Of a stretch of 64,000 nt of DNA, positions 49,751 to 57,815 are shown piece after piece. The DNA lies in NCBI RefSeq assembly GCF_033343995.1, contig NZ_CP137573.1:4187001-4251000 (forward strand), read 5' to 3'. A model generated the notes under the pieces. It was not told the origin of the DNA and searched no databases. It worked only from the letters and a program-made list of their open reading frames with translations. Position 1 is the stretch's first letter, and each line of letters opens with the position of its first letter. A program made the position numbers and the translations under genes. This stretch comes from Streptomyces sp. HUAS YS2. GTDB taxonomy: Bacteria > Actinomycetota > Actinomycetes > Streptomycetales > Streptomycetaceae.

Positions 49751-52009
49751 ATGTCCATTTTCAGTTCTGACCACGCCGTCATGCCCGAGAACGACGAGAT
49801 CGTCGAGGCCGTAGAGGCTTCCGAGACCGTCGCCACCGAGGCCGACGACATCGCTGCCGAGTCCGACGAGACCACCGAGGTCGAGTCCTCGGAGCCCACC
49901 ATCACGTTCGCCGACCTCGGTCTGCCCGAGGGCGTCGTGCGCAAGCTCGCGCAGAACGGCGTGACCACCCCCTTCCCGATCCAGGCCGCGACCATCCCGG
50001 ACGCCCTGGCCGGCAAGGACATCCTGGGCCGCGGTCGCACCGGCTCCGGCAAGACCCTCTCCTTCGGTCTGCCGACCCTGGCGCAGCTGGCCGGCGGCCA
50101 CACCGAGAAGAAGAAGCCCCGCGCGGTCATCCTCACCCCGACCCGTGAGCTCGCGATGCAGGTCGCGGACGCCCTCCAGCCGTACGGCGACGTGCTCGGC
50201 CTGAAGATCAAGGTCGTCTGCGGCGGTACGTCCATGGGCAACCAGATCTACGCCCTGGAGCGCGGCGTCGACATCCTCGTCGCCACCCCGGGCCGACTGC
50301 GCGACATCATCAACCGTGGCGCTTGCTCCCTGGAGAACGTCCAGGTCGCCGTCCTCGACGAGGCCGACCAGATGTCCGACCTGGGCTTCCTGCCCGAGGT
50401 CACCGAGCTGCTCGACCAGGTTCCGGCCGGGGGCCAGCGCATGCTGTTCTCGGCCACGATGGAGAACGAGATCTCCACCCTGGTCAAGCGCTACCTGGTC
50501 GACCCGGTCAGCCACGAGGTCGACAGCGCCCAGGGCAACGTCTCGACCATGAGCCACCACGTCCTCGTCGTGAAGCCGAAGGACAAGGCCCCGGTCACCG
50601 CCGCCATCGCCGCCCGCAAGGGCCGCACGATCATCTTCGTCCGCACCCAGCTGGGCGCCGACCGCATCGCCGAGCAGCTCGTCGAGGCGGGCGTGAAGGC
50701 GGACGCGCTGCACGGCGGCATGACGCAGGGTGCCCGTACCCGCGTGCTCGCCGACTTCAAGGACGGCTACGTCAACGCGCTGGTCGCCACCGACGTCGCC
50801 GCCCGCGGCATCCACGTCGACGGCATCGACCTGGTCCTGAACGTGGACCCGGCCGGCGACCACAAGGACTACCTGCACCGCTCGGGCCGTACGGCGCGTG
50901 CCGGCCGCTCGGGTGTCGTGGTCTCCCTGGCGCTGCCGCACCAGCGCCGTCAGATCTTCCGCCTGATGGAGGACGCGGGCGTGGACGCCTCGCGTCACAT
51001 CGTGGGCGGGGCGGGCGCGTTCGACCCGGAGGTCGCCGAGATCACCGGTGCGCGTTCGCTGACGGAGGTCCAGGCCGACTCCGCGAACAACGCCGCCAAG
51101 CAGGCCGAGCGCGAGCTCGCCGACCTGACCAAGCAGCTGGAGCGCCTGCAGCGCCGGGCCACGGAGCTGCGCGAGGAGGCCGACCGTCTGGTCGCCCGCG
51201 CCGCCCGTGAGCGCGGCGACGACCCGGAGACGGCCGTCGCCGAGGTCGCGGAGGCCGCGGAGGCCGAGCTGGCGAAGGCCGTGGAGGAGCAGGCGAAGGC
51301 CGCTGCCGCGGAGAAGGAGCGCCAGTCGTACGAGCGCCGCGACGACCGGGGCAACTTCGAGCGCCGCGACAACGACCGCGGTGGCTTCCGCCGGGACGAC
51401 CGTCGTGACGACCGCGGTGGCGACCGTGGCGGCTTCCGCCGCGACAACGACCGTCGTGACGACCGGGGCGGCGACCGTGGCGGCTTCCGCCGTGACAACG
51501 ACCGCGGTGGCTTCGACCGCCGGGACAACGACCGCGGCGGCGACCGCGGTGGCTTCCGCCGTGACAACGACCGTCCGTCCGGCGGCTTCCGCCGGGACAA
51601 CGACCGTCGTGACGACCGCGGTGGCGACCGTGGCGGCTTCCGCCGCGACGACCGTCCCTCGGGCGGCTTCCGCCGGGACAACGAGCGCGGTGGCTTCGAC
51701 CGTCGTGACGACCGCGGTGGCGACCGTGGCGGCTTCCGCCGCGACGACCGTCCCTCGGGCGGCTTCCGCCGCGACAACGACCGTCCGTCCGGCGGCTTCC
51801 GCCGGGACAACGACCGTCGTGACGACCGTGGCGGCTTCCGTCGCGACGACCGCCCGTCCGGCGGCCACCGCGGCAGCGATCGTCCGTTCAACCGCGACCG
51901 CCGCGATGACCGTCCCTTCGGCCGCCGCGACGACCACCGAGGCGGCGCCGGCTCCGGCTCCTCCTTCGGCCGCCGCGACGACAAGCCCCGCTGGAAGCGC
52001 AACGGCTGA
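49751..52009 (+). CDS. DEAD-box RNA helicase with long RGG/RRD-rich tail
   Basis: A 752-aa helicase of the RhlE/CsdA type. Acidic N-terminal 48 residues; then TFADLGLPEGVVRKLAQNGVTTPFPIQ (Q motif), GRTGSGKTLSF (motif I), TPTRELAMQV (Ia), VAVLDEADQM (II), MLFSATMENE (III), IIFVRTQLGADRIA (IV), LVATDVAARGIHVDG (V), HRSGRTARAGRSG (VI). After a coiled-coil linker (about 455-525) the last 220 residues are a disordered tail of RRDN/DDRGG/GGFRR units, an RNA-binding and phase-separation type of sequence. Probably unwinds structured RNA in the cold and in RNA decay. Ends at a strong terminator. Confidence 0.94.
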   Translation: MSIFSSDHAVMPENDEIVEAVEASETVATEADDIAAESDETTEVESSEPTITFADLGLPEGVVRKLAQNGVTTPFPIQAATIPDALAGKDILGRGRTGSGKTLSFGLPTLAQLAGGHTEKKKPRAVILTPTRELAMQVADALQPYGDVLGLKIKVVCGGTSMGNQIYALERGVDILVATPGRLRDIINRGACSLENVQVAVLDEADQMSDLGFLPEVTELLDQVPAGGQRMLFSATMENEISTLVKRYLVDPVSHEVDSAQGNVSTMSHHVLVVKPKDKAPVTAAIAARKGRTIIFVRTQLGADRIAEQLVEAGVKADALHGGMTQGARTRVLADFKDGYVNALVATDVAARGIHVDGIDLVLNVDPAGDHKDYLHRSGRTARAGRSGVVVSLALPHQRRQIFRLMEDAGVDASRHIVGGAGAFDPEVAEITGARSLTEVQADSANNAAKQAERELADLTKQLERLQRRATELREEADRLVARAARERGDDPETAVAEVAEAAEAELAKAVEEQAKAAAAEKERQSYERRDDRGNFERRDNDRGGFRRDDRRDDRGGDRGGFRRDNDRRDDRGGDRGGFRRDNDRGGFDRRDNDRGGDRGGFRRDNDRPSGGFRRDNDRRDDRGGDRGGFRRDDRPSGGFRRDNERGGFDRRDDRGGDRGGFRRDDRPSGGFRRDNDRPSGGFRRDNDRRDDRGGFRRDDRPSGGHRGSDRPFNRDRRDDRPFGRRDDHRGGAGSGSSFGRRDDKPRWKRNG
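51337..51990 (+). repeat. Degenerate tandem repeats encoding the RGG-type tail
   Basis: Units of about 18-36 nt built on GGCTTCCGCCG, GACAACGACCG and GACGACCGCGG recur more than 20 times in the helicase 3' end. They stay in frame and are interrupted by synonymous changes. Confidence 0.85.
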
Positions 52010-52030
52010 CGGTCGGTAGGACACTGAGCC

Positions 52031-52070
52031 AAGGGCCCGTACGAGCACATCGGTGCTGGTACGGGCCCTT
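52031..52070 (+). terminator. Terminator after the helicase gene
   Basis: AAGGGCCCGTAC / GTACGGGCCCTT with an inner AGCAC/GTGCT stem, followed by TTTG. Confidence 0.93.
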
Positions 52071-52210
52071 TGCGTACCCTGCTTTGAACGGGTTCGAAAA
52101 GTCCTTCCACGGTGTGTGTGACGGCTGTTACGATCCGCACGCCCGTGGTGAGGGCGCGGAGGGGGGCCTTCGAGCAAGCCGCACCACGGGATTCTCTGGG
52201 GAGGGAATCC

Positions 52211-54145
52211 GTGCGTATACGCACTTCGAGACTTCTGTCCATCGCGCTCGCCACCGCTGCCGGACTGACGCTCACCACGGGATGGGCGCCGGGACAGGTG
52301 GCGATGGCCGCGGACACTCCGGCGGAGATCGTGGTTCCGGCGACGACGCAGACCTCTCCGCCGTTCGCCGTGATTCAGAGCGCGGGGGCGAGCGGGTATC
52401 TGCAGCAGAGCAGCACGCCGGGGTATCGCGGACTCGAATGGACGTCCTACGACGGGACGGTCCGGCCCCTCCCCGGCGCCGAGAATCTCTCGACCGTCGG
52501 GTTGAGCCCGTACTACGGCTCCGTGTCGGACATAGTCGCCATCCCGTCCCGCGCGGACACAGCGGGCCGCGAGGTGCGCCTGCGGAACATGTCGACCGGG
52601 GAGAGCTGGACCGTCATGGTGCCGGCCGGCCAGCGGTACATCGGGGCCATCGGCGACACCGTGGTGTCCTTCGGGGAGGGATCGGTTCACCTGCTGCGTC
52701 GTGAGAGCGGCGGTACGGCCGACCGTCTGGTGGCCGGCTATCCGGAGGGCTCTGTCGACGGGTCGATCACGCGTGCCGGCGTCGGCGGTGTGGCGATCGC
52801 CTTCACCCACCCGGACCGGACGAGGGACTTCTCCTGGCTCGACATTCGGTCGGCGACGCTCACCCGCATTCCGGAGACCGCGATAGTTCCGCCGATCGTG
52901 ACGTCCCATCATGTGGTCGTCACCGGAGACCGCGGGGTCCTCGTGTACGAACAGGGGAAATTCGACGCGCCGGTTCAGGACTTCGAACCTGCCCTCTACC
53001 GGGCACAGATCATGGGTGTCGTGGGCGACTCCCTGATCGTCGCGCGGCCCCAGCCGGCTCCCGGCGAGGCGGATTGGCGGGTGGTCGCCGTCCCGTTCGA
53101 CGGATCGGCGGAGAGGCCGCTGATCGCCCAGGCGGAATCGCGGACGTTTCCTCACCCCGGCGGCGGGCTGGTGGCCGTGGGCGGCGCCTCGGCGCTGGAC
53201 TACGGCTTCAATCTGATCAGTGCGAGTCCGGACGGAAAGCCACAGGTCAAGCGGGTCCGCACACTGCCCCCTGACCCCATGTCCATCCGGGACGTGGCGT
53301 TGGACGAAAACCGCCTGACCTCACTCGAGCTCGGGGACGGGGACGGCTCCGTATACGAGAGGCCGCTGACCGCGGTGGCTCCGGGCTACGGCACCCGCGA
53401 GACGAAGGGTTCGCCGGCTCCGGGCGCAAAGCAGGTGTGCGGGCGTGACGAGTTCTGCCCGGATCTGATCCCGACGGGGGACGGCCGGTTCGTGTACGTG
53501 GGTCGCGTCCTCGGCGAGGACGGAGCCCTGCATCTCCGACTCCACGCCGTGGGCTCCGACAGGCAGTTCCCCGGAACGGTGCTGGAGACCGGGCTTGCCG
53601 ACACGTACCTCGACAGCACGATCAGCGTGCTGGGCGCTTCAGGCCGCTACGTCGTGGTGTACGGGCGGCCCGCCGGTGGCGGCGAGCCCGAGAGGCGAGT
53701 CCTGGACCTCGACGCCGGCGGCAAGCTCGTCCAACGGGTGCAGGCCGGACCGGCGGCCGTGTGGGAGGACGTCCTGTGGAGCTCCGTGGGTACGTCGGGC
53801 ACGGTGACCGCGAAGAACGTCAGGACCGGGGCCACTCTTGTGTCGACCGGGATTCCGGGCTGCCAGAGCGTCTCCGATCTGCAGGCCCGCGGCCGCTGGC
53901 TGTACTGGTCCTGTCAGCGGACGAATTCCTTCGCGACGGGTGTCTTCGACCTTCACACGCAGAAGAACGTGACGCTTCCGGAGGGCTACGGGAGGATCGA
54001 ACTCGGTGACGGACGTCGTGGGTACGTCGGTGACCGCGAAGAACGTCGGACCTGCAGGCCCGCGGCCGCTGGCTGTACTGGTCCTGTCAGCGGACGAATT
54101 CCTTCGCGACGGGTGTCTTCGACCTTCACACGCAGAAGAACGTGA
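52211..54145 (+). CDS. FG-GAP/beta-propeller secreted protein, N-terminal part (frameshifted)
   Basis: 644 codons of a large exported protein. GTG start after GGGGAGGGAAT; signal peptide RIRTSRLLSIALATAAGLTL to about residue 37. The body is a series of beta-propeller-like repeats (VRLRNMSTGESWTVMVPAGQ, YVVVYGRPAGGGEPERRVLDLD, GRWLYWSCQRTNSF). Near residue 600 the frame enters a 173-bp duplication and ends in an Arg-rich out-of-frame tail; the true continuation is the next entry. Removing 173 bp would restore one protein of about 1030 residues. It is therefore disrupted, though both halves may still be made. Substrate or ligand unknown. Confidence 0.8.
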   Translation: MRIRTSRLLSIALATAAGLTLTTGWAPGQVAMAADTPAEIVVPATTQTSPPFAVIQSAGASGYLQQSSTPGYRGLEWTSYDGTVRPLPGAENLSTVGLSPYYGSVSDIVAIPSRADTAGREVRLRNMSTGESWTVMVPAGQRYIGAIGDTVVSFGEGSVHLLRRESGGTADRLVAGYPEGSVDGSITRAGVGGVAIAFTHPDRTRDFSWLDIRSATLTRIPETAIVPPIVTSHHVVVTGDRGVLVYEQGKFDAPVQDFEPALYRAQIMGVVGDSLIVARPQPAPGEADWRVVAVPFDGSAERPLIAQAESRTFPHPGGGLVAVGGASALDYGFNLISASPDGKPQVKRVRTLPPDPMSIRDVALDENRLTSLELGDGDGSVYERPLTAVAPGYGTRETKGSPAPGAKQVCGRDEFCPDLIPTGDGRFVYVGRVLGEDGALHLRLHAVGSDRQFPGTVLETGLADTYLDSTISVLGASGRYVVVYGRPAGGGEPERRVLDLDAGGKLVQRVQAGPAAVWEDVLWSSVGTSGTVTAKNVRTGATLVSTGIPGCQSVSDLQARGRWLYWSCQRTNSFATGVFDLHTQKNVTLPEGYGRIELGDGRRGYVGDREERRTCRPAAAGCTGPVSGRIPSRRVSSTFTRRRT

Positions 54146-54185
54146 CGCTTCCGGAGGGCTACGGGAGGATCGAACTCGGTGACGG
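53879..54185 (+). repeat. 134-bp perfect direct repeat causing a frameshift
   Basis: 53879-54012 and 54052-54185 are identical over 134 bp, separated by 39 bp. The spacer is a shortened copy of sequence near 53785-53826 (GTGGGTACGTCGG, TGACCGCGAAGAACGTC). The extra length is 173 bp, not divisible by three, and splits the gene. Confidence 0.93.
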
Positions 54186-55473
54186 GTTCGTCGTACGGAA
54201 CACGTACACGTACGGATCCCTGCGCGTGTTCGACGTGCGGAGCGGTTCGGTCGTCGAGCGGTCGGTCGACCCTGCCGCAGGGGTGTCGGACCTGGATCCG
54301 GAGACCGGTCAGCTCGCCTACTCGGTGCTGGGCGGCGACATCAGGATCCGTGAGCTGGGCAAGCCGGTTTCCGGGCCGGCGCCCGTGTCCACACAGGTGA
54401 CGCCCGTCGTCGAGACGGACGCGACCCCCGTCGCGTGGCGCGGCCAGTGGTGGCTGAGCAAGCCGATCGCGGGCTGGACCCTCGCCCTTCGGCACACGGC
54501 CACGGGCCGGGTGGTCGCCACGCGTACGGGCGGCCCGACGGACGCACCGTTCACGGCCGACTGGAACGGCCGCACAGCCTCCGGGGGTCTGCTGCCCAAC
54601 GGTGCGTACACCTGGACGCTGACCGCGCAGCCGGTGGCCGGCCAGGGCTCCGCCCTGACGTTGTCGGGTACGTCGCGCCTCGTCGGCGGCACCGCGGTAC
54701 GCCGGGACCACGCCGGGGGCGGCTCCCTGCCCGACGGGAACGGTGACCTGCTCGTTCGTACGACCTCCGGGTCGCTGGACTTCTGGCACGGGACCGGGAC
54801 CGGGCGGGTGTCCGGGAAGACCGCCGGGGCCGGGTGGGGGACGAGCGTCAACACCGCCGTGCCGTTCGGCGACGTCAACGGCGACAACTGCAACGACGTG
54901 ATGCTGCGGATGTCCTCCGGCGAGCTGCGGACGTACAAGCCGGGCTGCGGCAAGCCGCTCACGCCGGCCGTCGCGTACACGAAGGCCGGCAGTGGGTTCG
55001 GCGGGATGAACCTGATGACGTCGCCCGGGGATCTGACCGGTGACGGGCGGGCCGATCTCGTCGCGCGGAACGGGGACTCGTTGTACCTGTACGCCGGGAA
55101 GGCCGGGGGGACCCTGGCCAGTGGGGTGCGGTTCGGGTCCGGGTGGTCGCCGTTCACGCACATCGCCGGGGCCGGGGATCTCGACGGGGACCGGATCGGG
55201 GATCTCGTCGCGCGGAAGAGTGACGGGTCGCTGTACCGGTACTCCGGTGCCGGGGGCGGCCGGCTCAAGGCCGGGGTGAAGATCAAGTCCGGGTGGGGTG
55301 CCTCGTACACCACCGTCGTCGGCGTCGGGGATCTCGACTCCGACGCGAAGCGCGATCTCGTCGTGCGCGACCGCGCCGGTCTGCTGTTCCGGATCTCCGG
55401 GGACGGCAACGGGTCCTTCGGGACGGCCGTGCAGATCGGGTCCGGCTGGGGGTCGTTCAAGGGGCTGTTCTAG
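54142..55473 (+). CDS. FG-GAP/VCBS-repeat protein, C-terminal part
   Basis: 443 codons that continue the split gene. After TLPEGYGRIELGDG it goes on through propeller repeats and a FlgD-like Ig segment (WTLALRHTATGRVVATRTGG...NGAYTWTLTAQP) to four FG-GAP/VCBS blades with calcium-binding loops: GDVNGDNCNDVML, GDLTGDGRADLVA, GDLDGDRIGDLVA, GDLDSDAKRDLVV. It ends GSGWGSFKGLF, the usual end of such Streptomyces proteins. A GTG at 54142 could restart translation inside the duplicated DNA, but the piece would lack a signal peptide. Confidence 0.8.
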   Translation: MTLPEGYGRIELGDGFVVRNTYTYGSLRVFDVRSGSVVERSVDPAAGVSDLDPETGQLAYSVLGGDIRIRELGKPVSGPAPVSTQVTPVVETDATPVAWRGQWWLSKPIAGWTLALRHTATGRVVATRTGGPTDAPFTADWNGRTASGGLLPNGAYTWTLTAQPVAGQGSALTLSGTSRLVGGTAVRRDHAGGGSLPDGNGDLLVRTTSGSLDFWHGTGTGRVSGKTAGAGWGTSVNTAVPFGDVNGDNCNDVMLRMSSGELRTYKPGCGKPLTPAVAYTKAGSGFGGMNLMTSPGDLTGDGRADLVARNGDSLYLYAGKAGGTLASGVRFGSGWSPFTHIAGAGDLDGDRIGDLVARKSDGSLYRYSGAGGGRLKAGVKIKSGWGASYTTVVGVGDLDSDAKRDLVVRDRAGLLFRISGDGNGSFGTAVQIGSGWGSFKGLF

Positions 55474-55480
55474 AAACGGC

Positions 55481-55519
55481 GCGGCCGGTGATCCGATACC
55501 CGATCGGCTCACCGGCCGC
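55481..55519 (+). terminator. Terminator after the FG-GAP gene
   Basis: GCGGCCGGTGA / TCACCGGCCGC, an 11-bp perfect stem with inner CCGAT/ATCGG pairing. Confidence 0.88.
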
Positions 55520-55549
55520 GTCCGGCTATGCTCGGGGGTGACTCGCCGA

Positions 55550-55622
55550 GGGCCGTTAGCTCAATTGGCAGAGCAGCGGACTTTTAATCCGTTGGTTGTG
55601 GGTTCGAGTCCCACACGGCCTA
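55550..55622 (+). tRNA. tRNA-Lys (anticodon TTT)
   Basis: Acceptor GGGCCGT/ACGGCCT with a terminal G-U, discriminator A, anticodon loop CTTTTAA, T-loop TTCGAGT. No encoded CCA. TATGCT at 55527-55532 is a possible -10. Reads the rare AAA codon as well as AAG. Confidence 0.95.
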
Positions 55623-55636
55623 CGAGTCTTCACGAC

Positions 55637-55671
55637 AGCGCCCCGCCCGGTTCCGACCGGACGGGGCGCTT
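55637..55671 (+). terminator. Terminator after tRNA-Lys
   Basis: AGCGCCCCG / CGGGGCGCT with inner CCGGT/ACCGG pairing, followed by TTCGTCGTT. Confidence 0.85.
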
Positions 55672-55814
55672 CGTCGTTCCGGGCGAGGAGGCAGCAGGGC
55701 GAGCGTCTGGGACATCTTTTGAAGACTGAGGGATATTCAGCCGCTCGCTCGATCTTCCTACTGTTGGGGGTGTCGGCAAACGACATCACACGTTGCTCAC
55801 AGGGGAGAAACATC

Positions 55815-56741
55815 ATGCGCGCTGTCGTCCAGGACACCTTCGGCGGTCCCGAGGTCCTGCGTACCGTCGAGACCGAGCGGCCCGCGCCGCTCGGGGGCGA
55901 GGTGCTCGTGCGGGTGCACGCGGCCGGGGTGAACCCCGTCGACGTGGCCGTGCGGTCCGGCGCCTACCCGCTGCTGGGGGAGCCGCCGTTCGGCGTCGGC
56001 TGGGACATCTCCGGCGTCGTCGAGGAGGCCGGCCCGGGGGCGCGGTTCAAGGCCGGGGACGAGGTGTTCGGGATGCCGTTCTTCCCGCGCGCGGCCAACG
56101 GCTACGCCGAGTACGTCGCGGTCCCGTCCCGCCAGGTCGCCCGCAAGCCCGCCTCGATCGGGCACGTCGAGGCCGCCGCCCTCCCGCTCGCCGCGCTCAC
56201 CGCCTGGCAGGGGCTCGTCGACGGGGCCGGGATCAAGGAGGGCGACCGGGTGCTCGTGCACCGGGCCGCCGGCGGCGTCGGACACTTCGCCGTGCAGATC
56301 GCGAAGGCGCGCGGCGCGTACGTGATCGGCCTCGCGAGCCCCGGCAAGCACGACTTCGTCCGCGAGCTGGGCGCCGACGAGGTGATCGACTACACCGCGG
56401 CGCCGTTCGAGACCCTCGTCCGGGACGTCGACGTCGTCCTCGACTCCAACGCGCAGGGCACCCAGTCCCTCTCCGTGCTCCGCCCCGGTGGCACGCTCGT
56501 CAGCATCATGGAGCACTGGAACCAGGAGCTCGCCGCCGTGACCGAGGCCGCAGGGCGGCGCTTCGTCGGCGTCTCCGTCGAGCCGGACTACGCCTCCCTG
56601 GAGGCCATCGCCCGTCTCGTCGACGAGGGGCTGATCCGGCCGCACGTCTCCGAGACCTTCGCGCTCGACGAGGCCGCCAAGGCGCACGAGCTGGTCGGTT
56701 CGGGGCAGGTGCGGGGCAAGGTCGTGCTCACCGTCGAGTGA
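55815..56741 (+). CDS. Zinc-free quinone-oxidoreductase-like MDR enzyme
   Basis: A 308-aa NADPH-dependent oxidoreductase of the medium-chain family. GroES-like N terminus (VQDTFGGPEVLRTVETERP, GEVLVRVHAAGVNPVDVAVRSG), GWDISGVVEEAGPG, and a Rossmann domain with VLVHRAAGGVGHFAVQIAKARGA. No Cys/His zinc ligands, as in quinone reductases and enoyl reductases. GGGGAG precedes the ATG by seven bases. The AraC-type gene begins about 115 bp downstream on the same strand and may control it. Substrate unknown. Confidence 0.9.
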   Translation: MRAVVQDTFGGPEVLRTVETERPAPLGGEVLVRVHAAGVNPVDVAVRSGAYPLLGEPPFGVGWDISGVVEEAGPGARFKAGDEVFGMPFFPRAANGYAEYVAVPSRQVARKPASIGHVEAAALPLAALTAWQGLVDGAGIKEGDRVLVHRAAGGVGHFAVQIAKARGAYVIGLASPGKHDFVRELGADEVIDYTAAPFETLVRDVDVVLDSNAQGTQSLSVLRPGGTLVSIMEHWNQELAAVTEAAGRRFVGVSVEPDYASLEAIARLVDEGLIRPHVSETFALDEAAKAHELVGSGQVRGKVVLTVE

Positions 56742-56858
56742 GCAGCCGCAGGCAGTGGGCCGCCTCAGGCGGTGGGCCGTCTCAGGCGACGGGCTGCCGA
56801 GAGCCACGAGCCGCCGACGTATCGTCTCCAGTTCCAGGAGACCGGACTTGGAGGGGCG

Positions 56859-57800
56859 TTGGACATCCTGACGGAGGCGCTGGGGTCGATGCGGACCGGG
56901 CTGCCCACATCCGTACGCACCGACGGTCGGGCGCCCTGGGGGCTGCGGCTCCCGCCGGTCGCCGGCGCGGGGTTCCACGTCGTCCTGTACGGGACGTGCT
57001 GGCTCATCCCGCTGGACGACGCCCCGCCGCACCTGCGGCCGATCGCGCTGAGCCCGGGGGACGTGGTCTTCCTCCGGGACGGCCGGGGGCACATCCTCGC
57101 CGACGACCCCGGCACCCCGGCGGAGGTCGAACGGCCCGACCAGTACAAGCAGGTCGGCCCGATCGGGACGGTCAGCGTCGGCGGCGACGGCGCCCGCACC
57201 ACCTTGCTGTGCGGCAACTACCACCTGGACCAGGGCCGTCCGCATCCGCTGGTGCGTCAGCTGCCCGAGATCATCCATCTGCCCACCCGGCACGGCCGGC
57301 ACCCCGAGCTGAGCGCCGCGGTCCAACTCCTCGGCGCGGAGCTGGAGAACCCGCGGATCGGGTCGAGCGGCATCGTCCCGACGCTGATCGACTCGCTGCT
57401 CCTCTACATCCTGCGCGCCTGGCTCGAGTCCCAGCCTCCGGCCGCCGCCGCGGGCTGGGCCGCCGCGCTCGGCGACTCCGCGGTGGCTCCGGCGCTGGCC
57501 GCGATCCACGCGGACCCGTCGGTCGCCTGGACGGTCGACGCGCTGGCGGACCGGGCCGGGCTGTCCCGCGCGGCCTTCGCCCGCCGGTTCACCGCGCTCG
57601 TCGGGGAGCCGCCCATGGCGTACCTGACGCGCTGGCGCATGACCACGGCGGCCCGGCTGCTGCGCGAGTCCGAGGACCCGCTGACCGTCGTCGCGGCGCG
57701 GACCGGGTACGGCTCCGAGTACGCGTTCGCCAAGGCGTTCAAGCGGGAGTACGGGCAGGCACCGGGCGGGTACCGGCGCCAGGCCCGGACCGCGGCCTGA
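56859..57800 (+). CDS. AraC-family regulator with cupin sensor domain
   Basis: A 313-aa regulator. Cupin-type N terminus (RAPWGLRLPPVAGAGFHVVLYG, LSPGDVVFLRDGRGHILADDP) and C-terminal double HTH: VDALADRAGLSRAAFARRFTALVGEPPMAYLTRWRMTTAARLL, then VVAARTGYGSEYAFAKAFKREYGQAPGGYRR. The group is often annotated 'AraC, cupin_6'. I prefer TTG at 56859 (GGAGG four nt ahead, giving LDILTEALGSMRTG), since this is where the family normally begins; an in-frame GTG at 56772 would add 29 residues. Probably regulates the upstream oxidoreductase gene. Confidence 0.85.
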   Translation: MDILTEALGSMRTGLPTSVRTDGRAPWGLRLPPVAGAGFHVVLYGTCWLIPLDDAPPHLRPIALSPGDVVFLRDGRGHILADDPGTPAEVERPDQYKQVGPIGTVSVGGDGARTTLLCGNYHLDQGRPHPLVRQLPEIIHLPTRHGRHPELSAAVQLLGAELENPRIGSSGIVPTLIDSLLLYILRAWLESQPPAAAAGWAAALGDSAVAPALAAIHADPSVAWTVDALADRAGLSRAAFARRFTALVGEPPMAYLTRWRMTTAARLLRESEDPLTVVAARTGYGSEYAFAKAFKREYGQAPGGYRRQARTAA

Positions 57801-57815
57801 CCCGCCGGGCGTCCC

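Noticed and set aside
51337..51990. CRISPR-like or mobile repeat in the helicase 3' end
   Set aside because: Degenerate, in-frame coding repeats without unique spacers.
49700..53155. Long minus-strand frame covering the DEAD-box gene, with Val/Ala/Thr repeats
   Set aside because: The repeats are the complement of the helicase RRD/RGG tail. The plus-strand gene carries all helicase motifs.
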